Assembly: GCA_027030245.1 (NCBI GenBank)
Contig: JALVFE010000016.1
Location: 62,001-126,000, forward strand
Direction: 5' to 3'
Length of the DNA stretch: 64,000 nucleotides
DNA from: Melioribacteraceae bacterium
Lineage (GTDB): Bacteria > Bacteroidota > Ignavibacteria > Ignavibacteriales > Melioribacteraceae
Part shown: positions 1 through 10,677 of the stretch, piece after piece
How positions within the stretch are numbered: position 1 is the stretch's first letter
Layout: every line of letters starts with the position of its first letter
Position numbers and translations under genes: made by a program
The notes under the pieces: model-generated
Seen by the model: only the letters and a program-made list of their open reading frames with translations
Databases searched by the model: none
What the model was told of the DNA's origin: nothing

Positions 1-173
1 CCTGTGCCTTTGAAAATCATATGTTCCACAAAATGCGCAATACCGTTAATGTTTTCTTCGTTTCTTGTTCCTACATTGAACCAAAAACCGATTGCAAACG
101 ATGCGGCGCCGGGCAACCGCTCCGTTACAATTTTCAATCCGTTCGGGAATTGTAAGTAATCGTATTTTTCCAT
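1..173 (-). CDS. M16 family zinc peptidase (N-terminal fragment)
   Basis: Only the first 57 codons lie in the window; the gene runs off the left edge. Reading the minus strand from the ATG at 171-173 gives a protein starting MEKYDYLQFPNGLKIV and reaching HFVEHMIFKGTG. The HxxEH pattern (H-F-V-E-H) is the inverted zinc-binding motif of M16 (pitrilysin/insulinase) peptidases, and the preceding GFWFNVGTRNE matches the usual family N-terminus. These enzymes degrade peptides or presequences, in the cytoplasm or periplasm; no signal peptide is visible here. It sits 64 bp downstream of the aminotransferase gene on the same strand and may share its transcript. Family is secure; exact role is not. Confidence 0.9.
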   Translation of the reverse strand, partial: MEKYDYLQFPNGLKIVTERLPGAASFAIGFWFNVGTRNEENINGIAHFVEHMIFKGT

Positions 174-237
174 AAACCAGAAAATCAGTTAAGTAAATTA
201 ATCAGCTTGCAAAACTACAAATTAAACTTTGCAAAAA

Positions 238-1449
238 CTACTTTTCGTATTTTTCCACATAATCGGCAAAAAAGTTACCGATACGCTCGTAAGCTTTCGT
301 AAGGATTTCTTCATTTGGCAAAAATACGATTCTGAAATGCTGTGTTCCGGGAACTTGACCGAATCCGCTTCCGGGTACAACCACCACGCCGGTTTCTTTA
401 ATCAATTCGGCAACAAAATGATTATCGGAATTCTTTATATGCAAACGGGGGAAAGCATAAAATGCACCGCGCGGAATTTCGCAAGTGATACCCGGAATAT
501 CGTTTAACATTTTCACGGTAAGATCTCTGCGGCGAACCAATTTTTCCATTACGGTTTTAAGATGACTTTGGTCTCCGTCAAGAGCAACCGGAATTGAGTA
601 CTGAATAGGATGATTTGCCGATAAACGCGATCTTAAAATTTTATTAATCGCTTCGATGTAATCCGAAAGAACTTCCCGGTTTCCGCTCATAATTCCCCAA
701 CCGATTCTGAATCCCGGCGCAAGGTAATTTTTAGATAATCCGCCGAAAGTAATGACGGGAACTTCGGAGTTTAACGATGCAATGGAAACGTGAGTTTCAC
801 CGTCCATCAATAACTTATCATAAATTTCATCGGCAAAAATTACAAGATTATGTTCCAATGCCAAATCAACTATTTCGCGTAACGTTTCGGCAGTACTGTT
901 CGAACCCGTTGGATTATTCGGATTAATTAATATTATGGCTTTTGTTTTATCGTTTATTTTCTTCCGGATATCGTCAACATCGGGCTGCCAGCCATTGCTT
1001 TCATCGAGATAGTAAGGATTTTCGACCATTTGTAATTTGCTTTGAATTGCGGTATACAACGGGTAACCCGGTGTTGGAGTAAGAATGTTTTCGCCTTGAT
1101 TAACCAAAGCGGTTAAACAAATATCTATTGCTTCGCTTGCGCCTGTTGTAACAAATATATCTTGAATGTTTTTAATGCCTTTGCGTTCCGCTTCCCTTCT
1201 AATCGATTCGCGCGCTTCCTCAATCCCCGAAGACGGACCGTAGCCGTTTTTATTTTCCAACATTGCTTTGTAACTTGCTTCAATCATCGGGCGAGGAGTT
1301 TCAAAATCGTAAATATTCGGATCTCCGATATTCAAATACAACATTTCTTTTCCCGACTTTGCAACTTCGTCGGCTATCAGTAAAACGTCTCTAACGGCAT
1401 AAGTAATGTTTCTTGTTCTCTCGGCTGCTTTAATTTCTTTCATGTTCAT
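238..1449 (-). CDS. Class I/II pyridoxal-phosphate aminotransferase (AlaA/AspC-like)
   Basis: A 403-residue fold-type I PLP aminotransferase, normal in length. Visible landmarks are the NPNNPTGSN segment near residue 180, FADEIYDKL (Asp and Tyr contacting PLP) and the Schiff-base lysine in SKNYLAPGFRIGW near residue 240. The C-terminal arginine that binds the substrate carboxylate is in HFRIVFLP. The sequence resembles the AlaA-type branch (glutamate-pyruvate or aspartate transaminase). The start ATG has a GAGG ribosome site about 6 nt upstream. It directly follows the receiver/ATP-grasp gene (20 bp gap), downstream of two glutamate dehydrogenases, so a role in glutamate-linked amino-group exchange is plausible. 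The exact amino acid specificity cannot be read from sequence. Confidence 0.9.
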   Translation of the reverse strand: MNMKEIKAAERTRNITYAVRDVLLIADEVAKSGKEMLYLNIGDPNIYDFETPRPMIEASYKAMLENKNGYGPSSGIEEARESIRREAERKGIKNIQDIFVTTGASEAIDICLTALVNQGENILTPTPGYPLYTAIQSKLQMVENPYYLDESNGWQPDVDDIRKKINDKTKAIILINPNNPTGSNSTAETLREIVDLALEHNLVIFADEIYDKLLMDGETHVSIASLNSEVPVITFGGLSKNYLAPGFRIGWGIMSGNREVLSDYIEAINKILRSRLSANHPIQYSIPVALDGDQSHLKTVMEKLVRRRDLTVKMLNDIPGITCEIPRGAFYAFPRLHIKNSDNHFVAELIKETGVVVVPGSGFGQVPGTQHFRIVFLPNEEILTKAYERIGNFFADYVEKYEK

Positions 1450-1469
1450 TGTTACCTCGTAATTTAAAC

Positions 1470-4400
1470 TTATTTGTTGTTATTACCGGTTTGCGGTTTA
1501 ATTATAATTCCGTGATTTTTTCTACCGTTGATTTTGATTATCAACGGATTATTAAAACTTAAATGTTTTGTGAAAGTTTTTCTATCCACCGGTTCTATGC
1601 TTTCCAACCAATCCCAATCGAGAAACGAATTGTTATTTAATGTATGAACCGTAAAATATCCTACCATCAAAGATGTAATATTATGAAAAAAATGAGTTCC
1701 TTGCGAAGGTTGAACACTCATATCTTCGAAATCCGTTTCAACAATAACTTTGGCGCCGGATATATTTTCCCAAACAACAGGTATACCGAGCCAAGGATCG
1801 AGCGAACCCCATCGCCCCATTCCAATCAGTAGATACGGACGGTTTTGCTGATTCAACATTGTGTTGTATTGACTTATTTCGGTTGCCGCTTCCCTGCTTT
1901 TTGCCCTTTTGAATGTTTGGCGGTCAATTAATACGATGTCGTGAATATCGTTCATTACACCATGACCTAAAACCTGATCGCTTTCGCATAATAATTGCGA
2001 TTTTTCAACGTTTTCAATTTTAAGATTTTCCAATTCTTCGTTAATAACTATGGGTCTTAACTGAACCACACCGAACTCGTTTTTAGGGTAATCGCTTGTT
2101 TTAAGATTGACCGCAAATTCGATTTCAACAGGCGTTCCCATTCCCCAAGTGCCCAAATTCAAAAGAAGATTCAGAATATCCGGCAGTGGAAATATTTTGT
2201 GGCGTAAAATGGGAGCAAGCGTAACCAACCGTGCTCCCGCCCGTGCTATTCCGTCATAAATCATATCGTTTTCAGGAGAATAGGTTGACCCCACATAATT
2301 CAAAGTTCCGTCTTTTTCCGCAACATCAAGCGGATACAAATCCAATAATTCATCGTGAGTTTCTTCTTCCAAATTAATTTCTCTATTTAAATTCAGAGCA
2401 TAGAATTCGGTCTGTGCATTTTCCAAACTTTCTTTAATTGAATGAAACTGCATAATGTCCATCGGATATCTTGGACAAAAGCGAACGCATTTCCCGCCGT
2501 CCACAACCGTTTTACCCAAACCCAAAGCAACGCCAGCAATTCCGTCTTGGGGTTTTTGCGGTTTGATCGGATAAAAATTATACGATTTTGCCACTCCCGA
2601 AATATCGGGATAAAAACGGTTTTCATGTTTTTTACCAATTAACTTTTGGACTATTACCGCCATCTTTTCCTCTTCCAGACGGTAAGAAGTCATCCTCACA
2701 TATTCTTTCGCTCGTTGGAAAAAAGTGGATGCATAAACTTTTTTAATTGTTATTAGTAACTCATTTAATCTTATGAGCGGATTTGAATTGTTATTGGGCA
2801 ACATGTATGTTTCGTAAATTCCGGCAAACGGATGATACTGGGAATCTTCGAGCAAACTGGAAGACCTTACTGCAAGCGGAGTATTAACCACATCCAAGAA
2901 ATTTGCCAATTCGGAAATAATTTCCGTCGGGAAATGTTCGGCTTTTAGAAAACGTTTTGTTATTTCCGCATCATCCTTACATTCAATTGCGAATCTTCGT
3001 AAATGATTTTGATCGAGAAATTGATCGAACACTTCCGTGGCAATAATAATTGCCGGCGGCACGAAAATTTCAACGCCTTCAAATTTATTTTCAAGTTCAT
3101 AATCGCTTAACAAAGTATTCAGAAACCCCAAACCACGGGCTTTTCCGCCGAGAGAGCCGCCGCCGACTCTTGCAATGCTCCTTTCGGGATTGAAAGTTTC
3201 TTTATCGAAATATGTAATTATCCCTCTTTGCCTGAGCTGTTTGTATTTTTCTATGGAATTGATGAGATCTTGTCTGAGTTCTTCTACGCTTTTATAATCT
3301 TCTACTTTACGCGGCCGTAAATATTCCGCCAAACGAAATTCGGTTCTAGCTTTCAGCCAATTGGAAAAGTGGTTTTTTTGTGCGTGATAAACGATGCTTT
3401 CGTCCGGCACGACTTTCAATAATTTTTGAAGAGATGCAAGATCATGCGCTCTACCGACTTCTTTACCGTCCGGCGTTCTGAAAATAAAATCACCGAAACT
3501 GAAATACTCGAACATAAATTGGCGTAATTCTTCCAAAAGGGTCAACGAATCTTTTAAGATAAATGCGGCTTTGGCTTTATAGGCTTCTTCCCTGTTCGAT
3601 TCGTCGTTGGAAAGCAAGAGAACCGGAATATCGGGAATCTCCCGTTTTACGGCGCGCGCAAATTTCACTCCGGCTTTCGGATCGTTTACCCCTTTACGCG
3701 GAAAATCAACGTCGGATATTACACCGAGACAATTTTCTTTGTATAATTTGAAATAGCTCCACGCTTCTTCGTACGTACTGCAAAGAAGTATTTTGGGGCG
3801 TGCGCGCATACGCAAATATCTGTGAGTAAGGTTAACGCCTTCGGCAATCAATCTGTGTGATTGATTAAACAGTTCGGAATATAACAAAGGTAGAAACGAC
3901 GAATAATATTGAACATCATCTTCAATCAGAATTATATTTTGAACGCCTACTATTCTGGTATCGTGATCGATGTTTAACTTATCTTCCAAATATTTTACGA
4001 TTCCGATAATCAACCGGAAATCGCCTTGCCACATAAAAACTTTTTCGAATACTCTTAACTTTTTTGTCGCTTTAAGATGTTCCAATTCCCTTTTATTGTG
4101 AGTCAAAAGAACAACGGGAATTTCCAGATGATACTCGCGGACCATTTCGGCAAATCTAACCGCTTCCATGTCCTCAATGTGGAGAGTGGTAATAATTAAA
4201 TCGAATCTTTTTTCTTCCTTAATCAGTTGAATCGCTTTTCTTGCGGTAGAAACCCTTGTAAGCTCCGGAGTATGACTTAACTGTAAATCGCGATATTCGT
4301 GGCGCAACAATTCATACAGTCTTCCGTCTTCTTCGAAAAGATAAAGGTCGTATAAACTCGATACCAAAAGGATATCGCGTATTCTGAATCTCATTAAATT

Positions 4401-4499
4401 ATGAAACGGCAGTGTCTTTTTACCGAAACCGTATTCGACCCAGAATTTTTGTTTTCCTTTAAGAGTTTTTTTGGTTTCGGTTTTAATTTTGTAGCTCAT
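1470..4499 (-). CDS. Receiver-receiver-PEP synthase-like ATP-grasp protein, copy 1
   Basis: A 1009-residue multidomain protein. Residues ~41-175 look like a receiver domain in which the phospho-acceptor Asp is replaced (DLIITT, Thr104/Thr105). Residues ~187-330 form a second receiver with an acidic pair (ED193-195), a candidate phospho-Asp in ISD263 and a conserved Lys in ILK316. After a ~100-residue linker comes a PPDK_N/PEP-synthase ATP-grasp region (~449-820) with SLGGKARGLGF, AVRSSSLLEDSQ, GLGK and VEIEFA...QLRP motifs. The usual swivelling phosphohistidine domain (TxGGxTxHxAI) and the PEP-binding barrel are absent. The last ~180 residues carry GMGRWGSLDPWLGIPV and PSQGTHFFHNIT (His936, His939) instead, both kept in copy 2. 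It probably transfers phosphate from ATP under receiver control; the substrate is unknown. An intrinsic terminator separates it from the GDH gene upstream. Confidence 0.8.
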   Translation of the reverse strand: MSYKIKTETKKTLKGKQKFWVEYGFGKKTLPFHNLMRFRIRDILLVSSLYDLYLFEEDGRLYELLRHEYRDLQLSHTPELTRVSTARKAIQLIKEEKRFDLIITTLHIEDMEAVRFAEMVREYHLEIPVVLLTHNKRELEHLKATKKLRVFEKVFMWQGDFRLIIGIVKYLEDKLNIDHDTRIVGVQNIILIEDDVQYYSSFLPLLYSELFNQSHRLIAEGVNLTHRYLRMRARPKILLCSTYEEAWSYFKLYKENCLGVISDVDFPRKGVNDPKAGVKFARAVKREIPDIPVLLLSNDESNREEAYKAKAAFILKDSLTLLEELRQFMFEYFSFGDFIFRTPDGKEVGRAHDLASLQKLLKVVPDESIVYHAQKNHFSNWLKARTEFRLAEYLRPRKVEDYKSVEELRQDLINSIEKYKQLRQRGIITYFDKETFNPERSIARVGGGSLGGKARGLGFLNTLLSDYELENKFEGVEIFVPPAIIIATEVFDQFLDQNHLRRFAIECKDDAEITKRFLKAEHFPTEIISELANFLDVVNTPLAVRSSSLLEDSQYHPFAGIYETYMLPNNNSNPLIRLNELLITIKKVYASTFFQRAKEYVRMTSYRLEEEKMAVIVQKLIGKKHENRFYPDISGVAKSYNFYPIKPQKPQDGIAGVALGLGKTVVDGGKCVRFCPRYPMDIMQFHSIKESLENAQTEFYALNLNREINLEEETHDELLDLYPLDVAEKDGTLNYVGSTYSPENDMIYDGIARAGARLVTLAPILRHKIFPLPDILNLLLNLGTWGMGTPVEIEFAVNLKTSDYPKNEFGVVQLRPIVINEELENLKIENVEKSQLLCESDQVLGHGVMNDIHDIVLIDRQTFKRAKSREAATEISQYNTMLNQQNRPYLLIGMGRWGSLDPWLGIPVVWENISGAKVIVETDFEDMSVQPSQGTHFFHNITSLMVGYFTVHTLNNNSFLDWDWLESIEPVDRKTFTKHLSFNNPLIIKINGRKNHGIIIKPQTGNNNK

Positions 4500-4576
4500 T
4501 TAAGCAGTGACCTTTTTTCGATTGATACCTGAAAATTAAGAATAATTAGGAACTATTAGAAATTTTAGAAATGAAT

Positions 4577-4612
4577 TTTAAAAATAAAAAGCCGCCCGGT
4601 GAAAGGCGGCTT
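4577..4612 (-). terminator. Intrinsic terminator after the first GDH gene
   Basis: Perfect 8-bp stem AAGCCGCC (4589-4596) / GGCGGCTT (4605-4612) with an 8-nt loop. On the minus strand it is followed by a T-rich run (plus-strand aaaataaaaa at 4581-4590). It lies 19 bp after the GDH stop codon and before the receiver/ATP-grasp copy 1 start, so it would end or reduce read-through between them. Confidence 0.8.
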
Positions 4613-4630
4613 ATAAAAAGAATGACGGGA

Positions 4631-6037
<1,407 letters not shown>

Positions 6038-6051
6038 TTATCGTGAAATGA

Positions 6052-9045
6052 TCAGTACATTTCCAAACCCGGTTTAATTATTACTCCTTCGTTTTGCCTT
6101 CCGCTGATTTTTGTTACTACCGGTTTTTCAAAAACCAAATGACGGGCAAATCCCAATTTTTCAACTTCTTTTTGTTTTTTCAACCATTCCCAATCAACAA
6201 AGCATTCTTTACAATTGGATTTAATTGTAAAGTAAGCTATTCTGAATGCCGTTATGTTATGGAAGAAGTGAGAGCCTTGGGACGGTTCGACTTTAAAATC
6301 TTTAAAACTTGATTCCACAATAACCGAAGCGCCGGAAATTTGATCCCAAGTTACCGGTATGCCGAGCCAAGGATCCATGCTTCCCCATCTGCCCACACCG
6401 ATTAACACATAAGGTTTTTTCTCATCACGCAATTTTTCATTCATCCGGCTGATTTCCAAGGCAACTTCTTTGCTTTTTCCCCGGTCGAATGTATCGGCAT
6501 CAACAACTATAATATCGTAAATATCATCGATTATGCCGTCTCCCAAAACTTGGGTACTTCTGCAAATCAAATTTTCATTCTTCACGTTTGTTAAATCTAT
6601 GTCAATCGATTCCCGGCTGAGAACCATGGGTCGCATTTGCAGTAAAGCAAATTCTTTCGGTTCGCCTTGCGGAACCTTGGTGTTCATTGCAAATTCTATT
6701 TCCACTTGGGTGCCCATTCCCCAAGAGCCGTATCGCAAAACGGTATTCAGAATTTCAGGTAACGGAATAATATTGTGCTTTAATATCGGTGCAAATGTAA
6801 CAAGCCGCATCCCGTTTCTGGAAAGTCCGTCGTATATCGCTTCGTTCTCTTGTGAATATGTTGATGCAATGTTTGCGAGTGTACCATCTTTTTCGGCAAC
6901 ATCCAAATCATATTCTTTTACCAAATCGTTCAAAAGATTTTGATCGTCCATCGCAAAATCCGCAGAAAGATCTACGGCGTAAAATTTTTGCTGTGTGTTT
7001 CTAAGCGTTTCCTTCGTGGAATAAAATTGTAAAAGATGCTTTGGATATTTAGGACAAAACCTTACCGAATTGCCTCCTTCGACAATTATTTTCCCTAGTC
7101 CCAAAGCTACATGCGCAATTCCGTCTGTTGCTTTTTGGGGCGGAATGGGATAAAAATTATACGATTTTGCAACACCGGAAATATTCGGGTAAAATCTGTT
7201 TTCGTAAGTTGCGCCTACAATTTTCTGAATTATCACCGCCATCTTTTCTTCTTCCAGGCGGTACGATGTAGCTTTCAGATAATCTTTTGCTTTCTTAAAA
7301 AATGTTGATGCATAAACCAATTTTATCGCCAATAAAAGTTCTTCCAATCGCTCTTCCAAATCTTCGTCTTGATTTGGAATCATAAAAGTTTCATAGACTC
7401 CGGCAAACGGTTGGAATTGAGAATCTTCCAACAGACTTGAACTTCTTACCGCCAACGGAACTTTTACGATATGAAGAAATTCCATTAGCTTCACCGTCAC
7501 GTCGCTCGGGAATTTTTCCGCAAGGATAAATCTTTCGACTATTTTAGCATCATCTTCTTCGTTTATTGCAAAATCGAAAAGATCATTCTCCTCTATGAAT
7601 TTGTCGTAAATGTCGGTTGCCAAAACTATTGCCGCGGGAACGTAAATATCTATTCCCTTGAATTTGTTAGACAGTTCAAGATTACTGATTAAATTATTAA
7701 TGAATCCGAGCCCCCGTGCTTTTCCGCCGAGCGAACCGTAACCGATTTTCGCGAAACTGTTTTTGGGGTCGAATGTTTCCTTGGCAAATTCGGTTATTGT
7801 TCCTTGTTGTCTCTGCTCCAAATAATGGCGGATACTCGTTAAAAGCATTTGGCGTAATGCTTCGGGTGATTCGAAATCGCTAATCTTCCGTGGTCTTAAT
7901 TGATTTGCCAACCAAAATTCAGTACGGGCTTTAAGCCACGTTGAAAAATGATTTCTTTCGGAATGATAAAGAATCGATTCGATGGGAACAACTTCCAACT
8001 GTTTGGCAAGTTCCCGCAAATTTGCGGCGTGCCCAACCCTTTTTCCATCCGGAGTTTTAAATACGAAATCACCGAAGCTGAAATTTTCAATCATGAATTT
8101 CCGCAAATCGTTAAGCAACCTGGGGGAACCTTTCAGCAAAAAAGCCGCTCCGATTTCATAAGCCGTTTCTTTCAATTCTTCTTGGGTCGATTGCAACAAT
8201 ACGGGAACATCTTCGGTAACAGACTTGATTTGTTTTGCAAGTTTTATTCCGGCTTCGGGGTCTTTAACTCCGTTATGCAAAAAATTAATATCGGAAATTA
8301 CCCCGAGAATATTTTGTTTATATTTTTCAAAATAATTCCATGCTTCCTCAAAGGTAGTACAGAGCAGGATTTTGGGTCGCGCCCGCATTCTTAAAAATCT
8401 GTGCGAAGCATTCACGCCTTCGGAAATAAGCCTTTGGGATTGTTTGAAAATTTCGGTGTAAATAAGGGGAAGATATGCTGAATAAAATTTTATATCGTCT
8501 TCCACGAGAATAATTACTTGCACACCGACAGCTTTCGTATCCCTTTCAACGTTGATTCTGTCTTCAACCGATTTAATGATACCGATTAACAAACGGTAGT
8601 CGCCCTGCCAAATAAATATCCGTTCGAATATTGAAATTCTCGGATCGTTTTCTATTTCCTTTCTTTCTTGATTATCGTAAGCAAGAAGAATTATGGGAAT
8701 TTTTATACCGAATGATTTAATTTCTTGTGCAAATTGCACAACGTGCATATCTTCGATGTGCATTGTGGTTAAAATCAAATCGAATTGGTTTTCTTGGAGC
8801 AACAAATCAATTGCTTCTTTAGAAGTTGTAACATGCGTGATTTCGGGGGCGTGACTTAAATTAAGTGATTGGTATTCTTCGCGGATAAGTTCGTATAACC
8901 TGCCGTCTTCTTCAAACAGATAATTGTCGTAAAGACTTGAAACAAGAAGAATCTCACGAATTTTAAAACGCATCAGCTTTTGGAATTTTTTAACCCGCGT
9001 GCCGAATACGTCGGTTATTAATTTTTTTTGAATATCGTCATCCAT
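6052..9045 (-). CDS. Receiver-receiver-PEP synthase-like ATP-grasp protein, copy 2
   Basis: A 997-residue paralogue of the protein encoded at 1470-4499, colinear from the first receiver to the C-terminus. The first receiver again lacks its phospho-acceptor Asp (DLILTTMH). The second keeps the acidic cluster (VEDD), a candidate phospho-Asp (ISDINF) and Lys (LLKGS). The ATP-grasp motifs SLGGKARGLGF, AVRSSSLLEDSQ, ALGLGK and VEIEFA are retained, as is the unusual C-terminal block GVGRWGSMDPWLGIPV ... PSQGSHFFHNIT. No canonical phosphohistidine swivel domain is visible. It starts 35 bp downstream of the second GDH gene with no terminator between, so the two are probably co-transcribed. Databases often label such proteins 'phosphoenolpyruvate synthase', but PEP synthesis is doubtful without the C-terminal catalytic domains. 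Confidence 0.8.
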   Translation of the reverse strand: MDDDIQKKLITDVFGTRVKKFQKLMRFKIREILLVSSLYDNYLFEEDGRLYELIREEYQSLNLSHAPEITHVTTSKEAIDLLLQENQFDLILTTMHIEDMHVVQFAQEIKSFGIKIPIILLAYDNQERKEIENDPRISIFERIFIWQGDYRLLIGIIKSVEDRINVERDTKAVGVQVIILVEDDIKFYSAYLPLIYTEIFKQSQRLISEGVNASHRFLRMRARPKILLCTTFEEAWNYFEKYKQNILGVISDINFLHNGVKDPEAGIKLAKQIKSVTEDVPVLLQSTQEELKETAYEIGAAFLLKGSPRLLNDLRKFMIENFSFGDFVFKTPDGKRVGHAANLRELAKQLEVVPIESILYHSERNHFSTWLKARTEFWLANQLRPRKISDFESPEALRQMLLTSIRHYLEQRQQGTITEFAKETFDPKNSFAKIGYGSLGGKARGLGFINNLISNLELSNKFKGIDIYVPAAIVLATDIYDKFIEENDLFDFAINEEDDAKIVERFILAEKFPSDVTVKLMEFLHIVKVPLAVRSSSLLEDSQFQPFAGVYETFMIPNQDEDLEERLEELLLAIKLVYASTFFKKAKDYLKATSYRLEEEKMAVIIQKIVGATYENRFYPNISGVAKSYNFYPIPPQKATDGIAHVALGLGKIIVEGGNSVRFCPKYPKHLLQFYSTKETLRNTQQKFYAVDLSADFAMDDQNLLNDLVKEYDLDVAEKDGTLANIASTYSQENEAIYDGLSRNGMRLVTFAPILKHNIIPLPEILNTVLRYGSWGMGTQVEIEFAMNTKVPQGEPKEFALLQMRPMVLSRESIDIDLTNVKNENLICRSTQVLGDGIIDDIYDIIVVDADTFDRGKSKEVALEISRMNEKLRDEKKPYVLIGVGRWGSMDPWLGIPVTWDQISGASVIVESSFKDFKVEPSQGSHFFHNITAFRIAYFTIKSNCKECFVDWEWLKKQKEVEKLGFARHLVFEKPVVTKISGRQNEGVIIKPGLEMY

Positions 9046-9080
9046 AAGGTTTCACAGTGCAACCGGAAATTGTTGATAAA

Positions 9081-10421
9081 TTAAACCAAACCTTGATCCA
9101 TCATTGCATCGGCAACTTTAAGGAAACCGGCAATATTGGCGCCGTTTACATAATTGCCCGGCGAACCGAATCTATCGGCTGTTTCCAAACAAGTATTATG
9201 AATTCTTTTCATTATTTCGTGAAGACGGTTGTCCACTTCTTCCTTCGACCACGGAAGCCTCATGCTGTTCTGGGACATTTCCAATCCGGAAGTTGCCACG
9301 CCGCCGGCATTGGCGGCTTTAGCCGGTCCGAACAAAACGCCGGCTTCTTGAAACATCTTAACCGCTTCCAATGTTGTTGGCATATTCGCCGCTTCGCAAA
9401 CGGCAATGCATCCGTTATCTATTAAACTTTTGGCATCATCGGGATAAATTTCATTTTCGGTTGCGCAGGGAATGGCAATATCCACTTTTACACCCCACGG
9501 TTTTTTGCCCGGATGAAATTCCACATTATATTTCTTAGCGTAATCTTCCACGGCATCGTTATTGCTTGCGCGTAATTTTAACATAAAATCAACTTTCTCG
9601 CCTTTTACGCCATCCGGATCGTAAATAAATCCGTCGGGACCGGAAAGCGTGACAACCTTTCCACCGAGATCATTAATTTTTTGAACCGCTCCCCAAGCAA
9701 CATTTCCAAAGCCGGAAACCGCAACGGTTTTCCCTTCAATCGATTCCCCTTTTGTTTTAAGCATTTCTTCGGTAAAATAAACCACTCCGTAGCCCGTAGC
9801 TTCGGGTCTGATTAATGAACCGCCCCAATTTAATCCTTTACCGGTAAGAACTCCGCTGAATTCGTTTTTTAATCTTTTATATTGCCCGAACAAATATCCG
9901 ATTTCCCGCGTACCAACACCTATATCTCCGGCGGGAACATCCGTGTTCGGTCCGATATGACGGAAAAGTTCGGTCATAAAACTTTGGCAAAATCTCATAA
10001 TTTCGTTATCGCTTTTACCTTTCGGATTAAAATCGGAACCGCCTTTGCCGCCGCCCATTGGTAAAGTTGTAAGACTATTTTTAAAAACTTGTTCGAACGC
10101 CAAAAATTTAAGGATACCCAAAGTTACCGAAGGGTGAAATCGTAATCCCCCTTTGTAAGGTCCGATTGCGCTGTTCATTTCGATTCTGAATCCACGGTTA
10201 ATGTGATATTCGCCTTGATCGTCCATCCATGGAACACGGAACATTATAACTCTTTCGGGTTCAACCATTCTTTCAAAAATCTTGGCATATTGATATTCGG
10301 GATGCCTTTCGAAAACCAATTCAAGCGATTCCCCCACTTCTCTTACCGCTTGATGAAATTCCGGTTCGGCGGGGTTTTTGGCTTTTACTTCTTCAATTAT
10401 GTTCTCAATGTATTGTGACAT
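9081..10421 (-). CDS. gdhA: Glutamate dehydrogenase, NAD-type motif (paralogue 2)
   Basis: A 446-residue hexameric glutamate dehydrogenase, clearly paralogous to the gene at 4631-5995 and nearly identical to it around the active site ([28 protein letters not shown]). It differs in the coenzyme domain: the Rossmann loop is SGFGNVAWG and beta-2 ends TLSGPDGFIYDPDG. This resembles the NAD-dependent clostridial enzyme rather than E. coli GdhA. The following stretch (MLKLRASNN ... PGKKPWGVKVDIAIPCATENEI) also follows the clostridial type. It may therefore serve glutamate catabolism with NAD, but coenzyme use is inferred. It is the first gene of the minus-strand run; the 256 bp upstream (10422-10677) hold no gene. 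Confidence 0.95.
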   Translation of the reverse strand: MSQYIENIIEEVKAKNPAEPEFHQAVREVGESLELVFERHPEYQYAKIFERMVEPERVIMFRVPWMDDQGEYHINRGFRIEMNSAIGPYKGGLRFHPSVTLGILKFLAFEQVFKNSLTTLPMGGGKGGSDFNPKGKSDNEIMRFCQSFMTELFRHIGPNTDVPAGDIGVGTREIGYLFGQYKRLKNEFSGVLTGKGLNWGGSLIRPEATGYGVVYFTEEMLKTKGESIEGKTVAVSGFGNVAWGAVQKINDLGGKVVTLSGPDGFIYDPDGVKGEKVDFMLKLRASNNDAVEDYAKKYNVEFHPGKKPWGVKVDIAIPCATENEIYPDDAKSLIDNGCIAVCEAANMPTTLEAVKMFQEAGVLFGPAKAANAGGVATSGLEMSQNSMRLPWSKEEVDNRLHEIMKRIHNTCLETADRFGSPGNYVNGANIAGFLKVADAMMDQGLV

Positions 10422-10677
10422 TCTTAACTCTCTTTGGTTAATTGAAAATTGAAATTAATTCCCGAATTTATCCGGGCGATAAATGAGGTTGACAGGGAAT
10501 GACAAAATTTATTCTTAAAAATCCGCATATATTCATTCGCTAATTTTTTCGGCAATAAAAAAATACCTTTATATCTTAAACATATATTGTAAAAGATAGT
10601 TTAGCAAGAAAAAATTTATTTTTGAAAAAAAATTCTGAGAAGGATAGGATAGGCAATATTTTAAATTCCCGGATGTT

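Noticed and set aside
229-507. Plus-strand ORF of 92 codons
   Set aside because: It lies antisense within the aminotransferase gene, has no recognisable motif, and its coding pattern is explained by the real gene.
7948-8394. Plus-strand ORF of 148 codons
   Set aside because: Antisense shadow inside receiver/ATP-grasp copy 2; Phe-rich composition typical of reversed coding sequence.
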